From Mycolicibacterium neoaurum ATCC 25795 (GTDB lineage: Bacteria > Actinomycetota > Actinomycetes > Mycobacteriales > Mycobacteriaceae): a stretch of 64,000 bases of DNA. The notes beneath the pieces are model-generated. The model had not been told where the DNA came from. It saw only the letters and a list, made by a program, of their open reading frames with translations, and searched no databases. The position numbers and the translations under genes are program-made. The number at the start of each line of letters is the position of its first letter. Within the stretch, counting starts at the first letter, position 1. Positions 52,990-62,968 of the stretch are shown here, in pieces. Where the stretch lies: the NCBI RefSeq assembly GCF_000691525.1, contig NZ_JMDW01000009.1, forward strand, positions 62,001 to 126,000, written 5' to 3'.

Positions 52990-54699
52990 ATGAACACTGT
53001 CGCCGGCGGACCGGCACCCACGACCGAGCCGACGCTGAACGCGCCGGGGCCGTTGGCGCCGGGTGGGCTGCGCATCACTGCGCTGGGCGGTATCGGCGAA
53101 ATCGGCCGCAACATGACCGTTTTCGAGCATCTCGGTCGGTTACTCATCATCGACTGCGGTGTGCTGTTCCCCAACCACGACGAGCCCGGCGTCGACCTGA
53201 TCCTGCCGGATCTGCGCCACGTGGAGAATCGGCTCGACGATGTCGAGGCATTGGTGCTCACGCACGCACATGAGGATCACATCGGGGCGATCCCGCATCT
53301 GCTGAAACTACGCGGCGATATTCCGGTCGTCGGTTCGAAGTTCACGCTGGCGCTGGTGGTCGAGAAGTGCCGCGAGCACCGCATCAAGCCCAAGATCATC
53401 GAGGTCGCCGAGGGGCAGCGCAGCACCCACGGGGTGTTCGAATGTCAGTACTTCGCGGTCAATCATTCGATCCCGGATGCGCTGGCCATCGCCGTGCACA
53501 CCGGCGCGGGCACCATCCTGCACACCGGCGATATCAAACTCGACCAGCTCCCACCGGACGGGCGGCCCACCGATCTGCCCGGCATGTCGCGCCTCGGGGA
53601 TGCCGGCGTGGATCTGTTCCTGTGTGACTCGACCAATGCCGAGCATCCCGGGGTGAGCCCGTCCGAGAGCGAGGTCGGCCCCACCCTGCACCGGCTGATC
53701 CGCGGCGCCGAGGGCCGCGTGATCGTGGCCTGCTTCGCCTCCAACGTCGATCGTGTCCAGCAGATCATCGACGCCGCAGTCGCGTTGGGCCGGCGGGTGT
53801 CCTTCGTCGGCCGGTCCATGGTGCGCAACATGGGCATCGCCCGCGAGCTCGGCTTCCTGCGGGTGGCAGATGAGGACATCCTCGATATCGCGGCCGCCGA
53901 GATGATGCCGCCCGAACGGGTCGTGCTGATCACCACCGGCACCCAGGGTGAGCCGATGGCAGCACTGTCGCGGATGTCGCGTGGCGAGCACCGCAGCATC
54001 ACGCTCACCGCCGGTGATCTGGTCATCCTGTCCTCGTCGCTGATCCCCGGCAACGAGGAGGCGGTGTTCGGAGTCATCGATGCGTTGGCCAAGGTCGGAA
54101 CCCGGGTGGTCACCAATGCCCAAGCGCGGGTGCACGTTTCGGGTCACGCCTACTCAGGTGAACTGCTGTTCCTCTACAACGGCGTGCGTCCGCGCAATGT
54201 GATGCCGGTGCACGGCACCTGGCGGCACCTGCGGGCCAATGCCGCGTTGGCCGTGAGCACCGGTGTACCGGCCGAGAACGTCATGTTGGCCGAGAACGGG
54301 GTGAGTGTCGACCTGGTCAACGGTGTCGCCTCCATCGCGGGCGCGGTGCCGGTGGGCAAGCGGTTCGTCGACGGTCTGGTCACCGGTGACGTGGGGGAGT
54401 CGACCCTCGGCGAAAGGTTGACCCTGTCTTCGGGTTTCGTCGCCGTCACGGTGGTGGTGCATCGCGGCACCGGGCGTGCCGCAGGGCCCGCACACCTTCA
54501 TTCGAGGGGATTTTCCGAGGACCCCAAGGCGCTCGATCCGGTCGCCGAGAAGGTGGCCCAGGAGTTGGAGCGGCTTGCCGGTGATCAGGTGACCGATCCC
54601 GTTCGCATCGCTCAAGCGGTGCGGCGCACCGTCGGCAAGTGGGTGGGGGAGACCTACCGGCGCCAGCCGATGATCGTGCCGACCGTCATCGAGATCTAG
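52990..54699 (+). CDS. rnj: Ribonuclease J
   Basis: Beta-CASP metallo-beta-lactamase RNase with 5'-3' exo- and endonuclease activities, involved in rRNA maturation and mRNA decay. 569 residues. The zinc motif HAHEDHIG lies near residue 93, with LHTGDIKLDQ and LFLCDSTNAEHPG further on and the beta-CASP HVSGHA segment. The ATG at 52990 matches the family N terminus (RITALGGIGEIGRNM from about residue 29). Its stop overlaps the convergent methyltransferase stop in CTAG. Confidence 0.96.
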   Translation: MNTVAGGPAPTTEPTLNAPGPLAPGGLRITALGGIGEIGRNMTVFEHLGRLLIIDCGVLFPNHDEPGVDLILPDLRHVENRLDDVEALVLTHAHEDHIGAIPHLLKLRGDIPVVGSKFTLALVVEKCREHRIKPKIIEVAEGQRSTHGVFECQYFAVNHSIPDALAIAVHTGAGTILHTGDIKLDQLPPDGRPTDLPGMSRLGDAGVDLFLCDSTNAEHPGVSPSESEVGPTLHRLIRGAEGRVIVACFASNVDRVQQIIDAAVALGRRVSFVGRSMVRNMGIARELGFLRVADEDILDIAAAEMMPPERVVLITTGTQGEPMAALSRMSRGEHRSITLTAGDLVILSSSLIPGNEEAVFGVIDALAKVGTRVVTNAQARVHVSGHAYSGELLFLYNGVRPRNVMPVHGTWRHLRANAALAVSTGVPAENVMLAENGVSVDLVNGVASIAGAVPVGKRFVDGLVTGDVGESTLGERLTLSSGFVAVTVVVHRGTGRAAGPAHLHSRGFSEDPKALDPVAEKVAQELERLAGDQVTDPVRIAQAVRRTVGKWVGETYRRQPMIVPTVIEI

Positions 54700-55565
54700 T
54701 CGCTACGCACGGCCAGTGCCGTCCATTCGATCGGCGACGCGCTCAGCGGTCGACCGGTAGGACGGATGTAGATGTCCCGGTAGTAGCTCGGCCCGGCCTG
54801 CTCGATCAGTCGCCAGCCGTAGCCACGCAGCATCTCCTCCAGCTGCTCGGGAGCAAAACCGGATTTCCACAATCGTGGGACGAACCGGCGGTACACCGCA
54901 TCGCTCTCGTATCTCTCGATGCCGTCGACGAAATCGGCGCGAACGTAGGTGAAGACCAGTCTGCTGCCGGCGGTCGCCTGGCGGAGTTGTGCGAACAGGT
55001 CGTGCACCGCAGCGGGGGACAGGTACTGGGTGAGCCCTTCGGCGATGTAGAGGGTGCGGCCGGTATCGCGAAAATTGTTGCTGTGCAGCGCGTTCATCAG
55101 CCGCTCGCGTTCGAGGTCCAGGCCGATCAACTGCACGGAGGCAGGCACCGCGCCGAGCGCGCGCTCGACAGTTGTTCTTTTCCGGTCGATGCTTGCTTGC
55201 TGATCGACCTCGAACACCGGCAGATCGCTGTAGCGGGCGATCCGATACGGCCGAGTGTCCAGACCGGACCCGAGGATGACGACGGCGTCGGTCTCGCTGG
55301 CCGGATCGGAAACCTTGTCATCGATATAGCGCTTGCGACAGGCGATCCCGGCCCAAAGACCCGGGCCGGACCGATCCGAGGCCGCGATCAATGCACGGCG
55401 CAGCCAGCCCGCGCGCGCCATCCTGGCCAGTGCCCGATAGCCCCGCGGCAGGAAGGAGGCCGCCAGGTCATCGTCGATCAGCCGGCGTTGCGGCGGCTCC
55501 AGCGCCTCGATGGCCGACAGCAACATCGGTCCGATGGCGGTGCGGGCGGCCGGATTCGACCGCAC
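54696..55565 (-). CDS. Class I SAM-dependent methyltransferase (PPM1/LCMT-like)
   Basis: 289-residue protein of the leucine-carboxyl-methyltransferase-like family common in mycobacteria (Rv2751-like). The SAM-binding segment is VVILGSGLDTRPYR, followed by VFEVDQQASIDRKR and YIAEGLTQYLSPAAV. Its GTG start overlaps the stop of the upstream SDR by one base (TAGTG), so the two are translated together. The substrate is unknown. Confidence 0.87.
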   Translation of the reverse strand: MRSNPAARTAIGPMLLSAIEALEPPQRRLIDDDLAASFLPRGYRALARMARAGWLRRALIAASDRSGPGLWAGIACRKRYIDDKVSDPASETDAVVILGSGLDTRPYRIARYSDLPVFEVDQQASIDRKRTTVERALGAVPASVQLIGLDLERERLMNALHSNNFRDTGRTLYIAEGLTQYLSPAAVHDLFAQLRQATAGSRLVFTYVRADFVDGIERYESDAVYRRFVPRLWKSGFAPEQLEEMLRGYGWRLIEQAGPSYYRDIYIRPTGRPLSASPIEWTALAVRSD

Positions 55566-56383
55566 TAGCGCTTGTTCACGAATCCGGCATCCAGTGGCAG
55601 CGTGACACCGGTGACGTACCGGGCGGCATCGGATACCAGCCAGAGCACCGCATTGGCGATGTCATCGGCATCCAAGGTCTGCACCGGCAGCGCGTTGGAC
55701 ATATCCGGTCCGCGCTGCTCCTGCTGGGCCATGCCCTGCAACCAACTGCGGATGAAGTCGTTGTCGATCATGGGAGTGTCGACAGCGGCCGGATGGATGG
55801 AGTTGACCCGGATGTTGAACTGCGCCAATACGTTCGCATACACCCGCATCAGGCCGACGATGCCGTGCTTGGCGGCGGCGTAGCCGACCGATCCGGCCAG
55901 TGGCGAGCCGATGCCGACCAGTCCGGCCACCGAGGACGTCAACACGATCGACCCCCCGTTGCCGAACTTGACCATCGGTTTCATCGCGACGTCGACGGTG
56001 TTGTAGACCCCGGTGAGGTTGACGTCGATCACGTCCTGCCAGGCGTCCTCACCTGCCATGGGCGCGATGCCCGCGTTGGCGATGACGATGTCGAGTCGGT
56101 CGCCGAGCGCTTCGGTGCCGGCCCGCAGTGCCGACTTCACCGCGTCCCGGTCCCGCACATCGGCTTCGGCGGCGTAGATCCGCGCCCCCGCCTCCTCGAC
56201 GAGCTTGACCGTCGCCGTCAGGTCGTCGGGGGTTGCCAACGGGTAGGGCACCGAGGCGATCTGATCGCACAGGTCCACTGCGATGATGTCAGCGCCCTCA
56301 CCGGCGAGCTTGACCGCGTGCGCACGGCCCTGGCCGCGCGCCGCGCCGGTGATGAAGGCGACCTTCCCCGATAGTGATCCCAT
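55565..56383 (-). CDS. Mycofactocin-coupled-type short-chain dehydrogenase
   Basis: 272-residue SDR. The NAD motif is [15 protein letters not shown] with an insertion after the second beta-strand ([22 protein letters not shown]), the mark of the mycofactocin-associated SDR family that keeps its nicotinamide cofactor bound. The catalytic Ser and YxxxK lie in VLTSSVAGL and GYAAAKHG. The alcohol substrate is unknown. It lies between a monooxygenase-like gene and the methyltransferase, all on the minus strand. Confidence 0.88.
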   Translation of the reverse strand: MGSLSGKVAFITGAARGQGRAHAVKLAGEGADIIAVDLCDQIASVPYPLATPDDLTATVKLVEEAGARIYAAEADVRDRDAVKSALRAGTEALGDRLDIVIANAGIAPMAGEDAWQDVIDVNLTGVYNTVDVAMKPMVKFGNGGSIVLTSSVAGLVGIGSPLAGSVGYAAAKHGIVGLMRVYANVLAQFNIRVNSIHPAAVDTPMIDNDFIRSWLQGMAQQEQRGPDMSNALPVQTLDADDIANAVLWLVSDAARYVTGVTLPLDAGFVNKR

Positions 56384-56391
56384 GACGCCGC

Positions 56392-56706
56392 CTAACCGCG
56401 GAGCTGACCCTTGGCCGGATCACCGGCAACGATCGGTGTCAGCATCTTGATATCCGGTGCACCGGCGAGGTGGTCACCTATCGCACCGAAGAGCTTCCCG
56501 ATCGCCGGCGCGGTGCCGTGCTTCTGCAATGCATCGGCGTCGGCCCACTGTTCGACGAAGACGAAGGTCCCATCGGCCTCGTGCAGTGAATAGAGCTCGC
56601 AGCCCGGCTCGTCGTGCACCTCGGCGATGGCCTCGGTGCATGCCGCGCGAACGGTATCCACGGATTCAGGTTTGGCGGTCATGGTGGCGACGACGACAAC
56701 AGGCAT
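56392..56706 (-). CDS. Antibiotic biosynthesis monooxygenase (ABM)-family protein
   Basis: 104-residue small alpha/beta-barrel protein. The pattern [23 protein letters not shown] and [33 protein letters not shown] is typical of YgiN-like ABM proteins, which act as dimers on quinones or polyketides, some binding haem. The ATG at 56706 is chosen. It is probably co-transcribed with the SDR, 8 bases downstream. Confidence 0.84.
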   Translation of the reverse strand: MPVVVVATMTAKPESVDTVRAACTEAIAEVHDEPGCELYSLHEADGTFVFVEQWADADALQKHGTAPAIGKLFGAIGDHLAGAPDIKMLTPIVAGDPAKGQLRG

Positions 56707-56742
56707 GGTGCTCCTCAACTCCGAGTGGCTTGCCGACCCACC

Positions 56743-58944
56743 CTACTTGGGTGTGGCCGGCGTCACCGGAACAGCGTCCTGGTCGATGGCGGTGATGGAG
56801 TCGGCACCCACGAGATACAACCGTGCGGTGGGCAGGTCGAGGAACAGCCCGACCACGGTCACCGTTCCGGCAGCCAGATGTTCGGCGACCTGCGGGTGTC
56901 GTTGCGCAGCCTGCACCTGAATGGCGACGTTGACCACGCTGAGCTGGTCGGCACCGGTGAACCCGGCGTCGGCGGCAGCGGCTGCGACCGGGTGATAGGC
57001 GCGGAACGCGGCCAGTGCCTCGGCGCCGTGGCCCAGCCACTTCTCGACAGCACCGTCGGCATCCTCGTGCATCAGATCGTGCATCGCATCGCAGCCGGAG
57101 TGGCCGCAGATGGCGATGGTGCGCACCGACAGACGACCCACCGCGTAACTGAGGGCGGACTCGACCGACAGGTCTGCCCCTACGAGATTGCCGACGTTGC
57201 GCACGTTGAGCAGCTCGCCGGGCGCGGAATCGGTGATGAGGTTGGGCAGGATCCGGGCGTCGGCGCAGGAGATCAGCATGGTGTGCGGATCATGCTGGGC
57301 GCCGGCCGATTCCATCCGGGCACGCAGCAGTGGCGCCAGGCCGTTGCTGAAGCGGTCGACACCGCCGGCGAAGTGCGGCGGCCAGATCATCCGCAGCGCG
57401 CTGATCACCCGGCGGCCCTCGGTGTCGCGGCGCGGAATCCGGGTGTGGGCGAACTCCATCCGCGCGGTACCGGTCTCGGTGACGGTGACTTCGCCGCCAC
57501 GTCCGCGGCGCTGCTCGATCCATTCCTGCAGCGTGTCCAGCGCCGCATGGTCGAGGTAGTCGACGTTCAGGTCGATCGATACCTCGGCGCCGTCCGGGAT
57601 CTCGGCCAGCGCGGCGGTCAGCCGCGGCAGAGCCAGGAAGCTGCACGAGCCGGTGATGGCGACGTGCCAGCGGGGCGGGCCGTCCGCACCGATGCGTCCG
57701 GTCAGGTCCTCGGTCACGATCGAGACCCGCACGATCCGCCAGGCGGCGATGGCGATGGCAAGGACCAGACCGATGAGCACCCCTTCGAGCAGGTTGAGGA
57801 ACACCACGCAGACCAGCGTCACCCCGTATATCAACAGTTCACCGGTACGGCGGGCCAGATGGATGTGCGCCAGCTTCACCAGCTGGATACCGATGACGAT
57901 GAGCAGGCCGGCGAGGGCGGCCATCGGGATCATTTCGACCACGTTGACCAGCAGCACCGAGAACAGCAGCAGCCACACGCCGTGCAGAGCGGCCGAGGCC
58001 CGGGTCTTGGCGCCGGCGCCGACGTTGGCGGTGCTGCGCACGATGACGCCGGTGACCGGTAGGCCGCCGAGCAGACCCGAGGACATGTTGGCGGTGCCCT
58101 GGCCGACGAGTTCGCGGTTGAAGTCGGTGCGGGCGCCGTCGTGCATCTTGTCCACGGCGGTGGCCGACAACAGACTCTCCACACTGGCGATCAGGGCGAC
58201 GGTCAACACCGCGAGTGCGATGGCACTCCAGGTGCCCTGCGGCATCTCCGGCAGCCCAACCGCGTCGATGACGGATTCGTCGAGGGCGATCCGGTCGGTG
58301 ACCAGGCCGGGCAGGTAGCTGACCGCGGTGGCCAAGACCACCGCGACCAGCGCGCCCGGCACGGCACGTGCCGCCGCCGGGGCATACCGCCAGGTCAGCA
58401 TGACGACGATGACCAGGCCGCCGATCAGGATCTCGGTCCAGCCCGGGTGGGCCAACTGGCCTGGCAGCGAGGTGAGGTTCTCCCAGGCATTACTGCGCGG
58501 ACCCCCGCCCAACAACACATGCACCTGCTGCAGGGCGATGGTGATGCCGATACCGGCCAGCATCGCGTGCACCACGATCGGCGCGATCGCCAATGCGGCG
58601 CGGGCTATGCGGCTGAGTCCAAGCAGGATCTGCACCACGCCTGCCGCAGCGGTGATGGCGCAGGTGGCCTTCCAACCGAATTGCGCCACCAGTTCGGCGA
58701 CCACCACGGTCAACCCGGCCGCGGGTCCACTGACCTGCAGCGGGGATCCGCCGACCAGCGCGCAGACGATCCCGCCGACGATCGCGGCGATCAGGCCGGC
58801 CACGACCGGAGCACCGGATGCGACCGCGATACCTATGGACAATGGCAGTGCGACGAGAAAGACGACCAGCGAGGCTGGTATGTCATAGCGAAAGATATTG
58901 TGTAACAAAGGGTTAACATTGTCCTGTGATTTTGTCCGCGTCAC
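56743..58944 (-). CDS. SulP transporter - beta-carbonic anhydrase fusion
   Basis: About 733 residues. A SulP anion transporter comes first, with about 10-12 helices and a cytosolic STAS domain (VSIDLNVDYLDHAALDTLQEW). A C-terminal beta-carbonic anhydrase follows: CADAR gives one Cys and the Asp-Arg dyad, and GHSGCDAM the His and second Cys of the zinc site. It resembles Rv3273 of M. tuberculosis and probably imports bicarbonate or sulfate coupled to CO2 hydration. The start is uncertain; GTG 58944 is preferred, and an ATG-initiated frame extends to 59085. Confidence 0.88.
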   Translation of the reverse strand: MTRTKSQDNVNPLLHNIFRYDIPASLVVFLVALPLSIGIAVASGAPVVAGLIAAIVGGIVCALVGGSPLQVSGPAAGLTVVVAELVAQFGWKATCAITAAAGVVQILLGLSRIARAALAIAPIVVHAMLAGIGITIALQQVHVLLGGGPRSNAWENLTSLPGQLAHPGWTEILIGGLVIVVMLTWRYAPAAARAVPGALVAVVLATAVSYLPGLVTDRIALDESVIDAVGLPEMPQGTWSAIALAVLTVALIASVESLLSATAVDKMHDGARTDFNRELVGQGTANMSSGLLGGLPVTGVIVRSTANVGAGAKTRASAALHGVWLLLFSVLLVNVVEMIPMAALAGLLIVIGIQLVKLAHIHLARRTGELLIYGVTLVCVVFLNLLEGVLIGLVLAIAIAAWRIVRVSIVTEDLTGRIGADGPPRWHVAITGSCSFLALPRLTAALAEIPDGAEVSIDLNVDYLDHAALDTLQEWIEQRRGRGGEVTVTETGTARMEFAHTRIPRRDTEGRRVISALRMIWPPHFAGGVDRFSNGLAPLLRARMESAGAQHDPHTMLISCADARILPNLITDSAPGELLNVRNVGNLVGADLSVESALSYAVGRLSVRTIAICGHSGCDAMHDLMHEDADGAVEKWLGHGAEALAAFRAYHPVAAAAADAGFTGADQLSVVNVAIQVQAAQRHPQVAEHLAAGTVTVVGLFLDLPTARLYLVGADSITAIDQDAVPVTPATPK

Positions 58945-59173
58945 CTCCCCGACTGTAGCGCCGCCTTCGGAATCCGTCGTCTCGTGGCTGGGTGACGATG
59001 CGCACGTTTGGTTAATCGCTGTTTGGAGCCCACTTCGCGGCCTACGAATTCCGTAGCGAGCCGGTCGCGGCGGGTTGTATGACATACCCGGTCCGAATCA
59101 GCCGCTTCGAGACCAATTTGTGACTGGTGTGGCTGATGGTGAAAGAGAGGCCTCTGCGACTAGGCTGGCAGCC

Positions 59174-61738
59174 ATGGCCAACAAGACCGCCGCCCGGTCC
59201 CGAGCCCGTTCCAGCACGTCAAAGGGCAGTTCGGGAACCAAGTCGCGGGCAGCAAGTAAACCGGCGAAGCGTCCTGCCCCGCCTCGGCGTAAGCCTGCGC
59301 CACGCCGTTCGCCGTCGCGCTTTGCCGCTGCCGGCGCGGCCGTCGGCCGGGGAACCCGGGCCGGCTGGCTGATGGTTGCCAAGGGTGCAGGGTCCACCGC
59401 GCGTTCGGTCGGCCGGGCTCGTGACCTCGAGCCCGGCCACCGTCGCGACGGGATCGCGCTGGCGCTGCTGGGACTCGCGGTCGTCGCCGCCGCCAGCTCC
59501 TGGTTCGATGCCGCCCGACCCGTAGGCGGATGGATCGACATCGTGCTGCGCACCATCGTCGGCGGTGCCGTCGTGTTGGTGCCGATCGTGCTCGGCGTCA
59601 TTGCCGTCGTCCTGATGCGCACTGAGCCGAACCTCGACGCGCGACCCCGCCTGATCCTCGGCTCGGTCATGATCGCGCTGCCGGTGTTGGGGCTGTGGCA
59701 CGTGTGGGCCGGTGCGCCACTGGATTCGATCGCACGCCGCGACGCCGCGGGCTTCATCGGTTTCGTCATCGGCGGACCGCTCTCAGACGGGCTGACGGTG
59801 TGGATAGCGACGCCGCTATTGGTGATCGGCGTGCTGTTCGGGGTGTTACTGCTGACCGGCACGACGATCCGCGAGTTGCCCGACACCTTGCGGGACATGT
59901 TCAGCACACGCGGCTTCGACGACCGCTTCGACGACGAGTACGACGAAGACGACTACTACGACGATGATGCCGAGGCCGTCACCGACGACTTCTCCGATGC
60001 CTATTACGACCGTGAAGACGACCTCGGTGCTGCTGACGCCCAGCAGTGGCCGACTGCCGAGTTGCCTGCCGGGACGCCGATGGACAACTACCCACTGCCG
60101 GTCGAAGAGGCCCCCACCGCGCCGGAACCGGTCGCGGCCAAACCCCGCCGGCCCAAGCCGGAACCGAAGAAGCCGAAGAAGGACGACGACACCCTGGTGG
60201 TCGACCGGGTCGTCGAGGGGCCCTACACCCTGCCGTCGCTGGATCTGTTGATCGCCGGCGACCCGCCCAAGCTGCGCACCGCCGCCAACGATCAGATGGA
60301 AGCCGCCATCACCTCGGTGCTCGAACAGTTCAAGGTGGACGCCGCGGTCACCGGATGCACCCGCGGCCCGACGGTCACCCGTTACGAGGTGGAACTGGGC
60401 CCCGGTGTGAAGGTCGAGAAGATCACCGCATTGCACCGCAACATCGCCTACGCGGTGGCCACCGAGAGCGTGCGCATGCTGGCGCCCATCCCGGGCAAGT
60501 CCGCCGTCGGCATCGAGGTGCCCAACACCGACCGCGAGATGGTGCGACTGTCCGACGTGCTGACCGCGCCGTCCACCCGGCGCGATCACCACCCCTTGGT
60601 GATCGGCCTGGGCAAGGACATCGAGGGTGACTTCATCTCGGCCAACCTGGCCAAGATGCCGCACCTGCTGGTGGCCGGTTCCACCGGCTCGGGTAAGTCC
60701 AGCTTCGTCAACTCGATGCTGGTCTCGCTGCTGGCACGGGCCACCCCGGAGGAGGTCAGGATGATCCTGATCGACCCCAAGATGGTGGAACTGACGCCGT
60801 ATGAGGGCATTCCGCACCTGATCACGCCGATCATCACCCAGCCCAAGAAGGCCGCCGCCGCGCTGGCCTGGCTGGTCGAGGAGATGGAACAGCGCTACCA
60901 GGACATGCAGGCCTCCCGGGTGCGCCACATCGACGTGTTCAACGAGAAGGTGCGCACCGGCGAGATCAGCACCCCGCTGGGCAGCGAGCGGGTCTACAAG
61001 CCCTACCCCTACATCCTGGCCATCGTCGACGAGCTCGCCGACCTGATGATGACCGCGCCGCGCGATGTCGAAGAGGCCATCGTGCGCATCACCCAGAAGG
61101 CCCGTGCCGCCGGCATCCACCTGGTGCTGGCCACCCAGCGCCCGTCCGTCGACGTGGTCACCGGTCTGATCAAGACCAACGTGCCCTCCCGGCTGGCGTT
61201 CGCCACCTCATCGCTGACCGACAGCCGCGTCATCCTGGACCAGCCGGGTGCCGAGAAGCTGATCGGTATGGGCGACGGGCTGTTCCTGCCGATGGGCGCC
61301 AACAAGCCCATTCGTATGCAGGGCGCCTTCATCAGCGATGAGGAGATCCACGCCGTCGTCGAGGCCACCAAGGCTCAGGCCGAGCCCGAGTTCGTCGAGG
61401 GCGTCACCAAGGCCAAGCCGGCCGGCGGCGAACGCGGCGATGTCGACCCCGACATCGGTGATGACATGGACGTCTTCCTGCAGGCCGTCGAGCTGGTGGT
61501 GTCCAGCCAGTTCGGCTCGACCTCGATGCTGCAGCGCAAGCTGCGGGTCGGCTTCGCCAAGGCAGGCCGCCTGATGGACCTGATGGAGACCCGCAACATC
61601 GTCGGCCCGTCCGAGGGATCCAAGGCGCGCGAGGTGCTGGTCAAGCCCGACGAGCTGGCCGGCACGCTGGCGCTGATCCGGGGCGGCTCGGACGCCGACG
61701 GCGGCGACGACGAGGACGAGGACGAGCCCGACTTCTAA
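59174..61738 (+). CDS. ftsK: DNA translocase FtsK
   Basis: Septal DNA pump that clears chromosome termini at division and activates XerCD at dif. 854 residues. A basic N-terminal stretch (MANKTAARSRARSS), four membrane helices to about residue 260, an acidic linker (DDRFDDEYDEDDYYDD), then the RecA-like motor with Walker A in GSTGSGKSSFVNS and Walker B in ILAIVDELADL. The C-terminal gamma winged helix follows (QFGSTSMLQRKLRVGFAKAG), with a short acidic tail. The ATG at 59174 is chosen because upstream in-frame residues look non-coding. Terminator downstream. Confidence 0.95.
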   Translation: MANKTAARSRARSSTSKGSSGTKSRAASKPAKRPAPPRRKPAPRRSPSRFAAAGAAVGRGTRAGWLMVAKGAGSTARSVGRARDLEPGHRRDGIALALLGLAVVAAASSWFDAARPVGGWIDIVLRTIVGGAVVLVPIVLGVIAVVLMRTEPNLDARPRLILGSVMIALPVLGLWHVWAGAPLDSIARRDAAGFIGFVIGGPLSDGLTVWIATPLLVIGVLFGVLLLTGTTIRELPDTLRDMFSTRGFDDRFDDEYDEDDYYDDDAEAVTDDFSDAYYDREDDLGAADAQQWPTAELPAGTPMDNYPLPVEEAPTAPEPVAAKPRRPKPEPKKPKKDDDTLVVDRVVEGPYTLPSLDLLIAGDPPKLRTAANDQMEAAITSVLEQFKVDAAVTGCTRGPTVTRYEVELGPGVKVEKITALHRNIAYAVATESVRMLAPIPGKSAVGIEVPNTDREMVRLSDVLTAPSTRRDHHPLVIGLGKDIEGDFISANLAKMPHLLVAGSTGSGKSSFVNSMLVSLLARATPEEVRMILIDPKMVELTPYEGIPHLITPIITQPKKAAAALAWLVEEMEQRYQDMQASRVRHIDVFNEKVRTGEISTPLGSERVYKPYPYILAIVDELADLMMTAPRDVEEAIVRITQKARAAGIHLVLATQRPSVDVVTGLIKTNVPSRLAFATSSLTDSRVILDQPGAEKLIGMGDGLFLPMGANKPIRMQGAFISDEEIHAVVEATKAQAEPEFVEGVTKAKPAGGERGDVDPDIGDDMDVFLQAVELVVSSQFGSTSMLQRKLRVGFAKAGRLMDLMETRNIVGPSEGSKAREVLVKPDELAGTLALIRGGSDADGGDDEDEDEPDF

Positions 61739-61748
61739 CGCGATTCGA

Positions 61749-61783
61749 GGAGCGTGAGCCGTGACCATTGCGGCTCACGCTCC
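61749..61783. terminator. Bidirectional hairpin between ftsK and the acetyltransferase
   Basis: GGAGCGTGAGCC / GGCTCACGCTCC, a perfect 12-bp stem with an 11-base loop, between the convergent stops of ftsK (61738) and the acetyltransferase gene (61792). It can serve both strands. Confidence 0.8.
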
Positions 61784-61791
61784 ACAAGTCG

Positions 61792-62313
61792 CTAAAGGGT
61801 GAGCAGCATGCGGGTATTGCCGAGGATGTTCGGCTTCACATAGGAGAGGTCGAGGAACTCGGCCATGCCGGTATCGAAGGACCGGCACATCTCCTCGTAG
61901 ACCTCGGCGGTCACCGGGGTGCCCTCGATCTCGGTGAAACCATGCCTGCCGAAGAAGTCGGTCTCGAAGGTGAGCACGAAGATGCGCTGCAGGTGTAGTT
62001 CACGTGCCACATCGAGCAGTTGGGCGACCACCCGGTGCCCGACTCCCTTGCCGCGGACCTTGGGATGCACCGCGACGGTGCGCACCTCGCCGAGGTCGGC
62101 CCACAGCACGTGCAGGGCACCGCAGCCCACGATCTCACCGTCGGCCTCGGCGACCCAGAACTCCTGCACCGCCTCGTAGAGGTTGACCAGGTTCTTCTCC
62201 AGCAGGATCTTGCCTGCATAGATGTCCACGAGATCCTTGATCGCCGGCACATCGGAGGTACGGGCCCGGCGTACCACAAGGGCATCTGGGACTTGATCGA
62301 CCGCCTCGCTCAC
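61792..62313 (-). CDS. argA: GNAT-family amino-acid N-acetyltransferase (Rv2747-like ArgA)
   Basis: 173-residue acetyltransferase. The Rv2747 homologue transfers acetyl from acetyl-CoA to glutamate or glutamine in the first step of arginine synthesis. The acetyl-CoA loop is KVRGKGVGHRVVAQLL and the core begins LVVRRARTSDVPAI. The start is GTG 62313; a much longer overlapping frame on this strand runs over pgsA3 and is a shadow. Its start lies only 18 bases from the divergent pgsA3 start. Confidence 0.9.
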   Translation of the reverse strand: MSEAVDQVPDALVVRRARTSDVPAIKDLVDIYAGKILLEKNLVNLYEAVQEFWVAEADGEIVGCGALHVLWADLGEVRTVAVHPKVRGKGVGHRVVAQLLDVARELHLQRIFVLTFETDFFGRHGFTEIEGTPVTAEVYEEMCRSFDTGMAEFLDLSYVKPNILGNTRMLLTL

Positions 62314-62331
62314 AGCAGCGAGAGTATCGGC

Positions 62332-62949
62332 ATGGGCAACCGATATTCTGTTTCGGTGCCGGGCCAACCAGATACCGATCCAGTGGTTCCCCGTGCGTCC
62401 GTCGCCAACGTCGCCAATCTGCTGACCGGTGTCCGATTCGTTCTCGTCCCGGTCTTCCTGGCCGCCCTCTTCGCCGGTGATGGTCATGAGACGTCCTGGC
62501 GAACAATCGCTTTCATCGTGTTCACGACGGCGGTCATCACCGACCACCTGGATGGCGCGCTGGCCCGCGCCTACGGCATGGTCACCGAATTCGGCAAGCT
62601 GGCCGATCCGATCGCCGACAAGTTGCTGATCGGCTCGGCGCTGATCGGGTTGTCGATGCTGGGCGACCTGCCCTGGTGGATAACCATCGTCATCATGGTC
62701 AGGGAGATCGGTGTCACAGTGCTGCGACTGGCGGTGCTGCGCCACGGTGTCATCCCGGCAAGCCGCGGTGGCAAGGTGAAGACACTGGTCCAGGCCGTCG
62801 CGATCGGACTGTTCATCCTGCCGATCTCCGGGCTGTGGTTGACCACCGCCACCGCGATCATGTGGCTGGCCGTTCTGCTGACGGTCTTGACGGGTGCCGA
62901 CTATGTGGTGTCGGCGGTGCGCGACTCCCGGGCCCGGCCGGCCACCTGA
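62332..62949 (+). CDS. pgsA3: CDP-alcohol phosphatidyltransferase, PgsA family
   Basis: 205-residue membrane enzyme, probably forming phosphatidylglycerol phosphate from CDP-diacylglycerol and glycerol 3-phosphate. The signature DGALARAYGMVTEFGKLADPIADK has the complete D-G-x2-A-R-x8-G-x3-D-x3-D pattern. About six helices. The ATG at 62332 gives an N terminus (RYSVSV) resembling the M. tuberculosis protein. clgR follows. Confidence 0.92.
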   Translation: MGNRYSVSVPGQPDTDPVVPRASVANVANLLTGVRFVLVPVFLAALFAGDGHETSWRTIAFIVFTTAVITDHLDGALARAYGMVTEFGKLADPIADKLLIGSALIGLSMLGDLPWWITIVIMVREIGVTVLRLAVLRHGVIPASRGGKVKTLVQAVAIGLFILPISGLWLTTATAIMWLAVLLTVLTGADYVVSAVRDSRARPAT

Positions 62950-62968
62950 CGAGCGCGCCATCCGCCGG

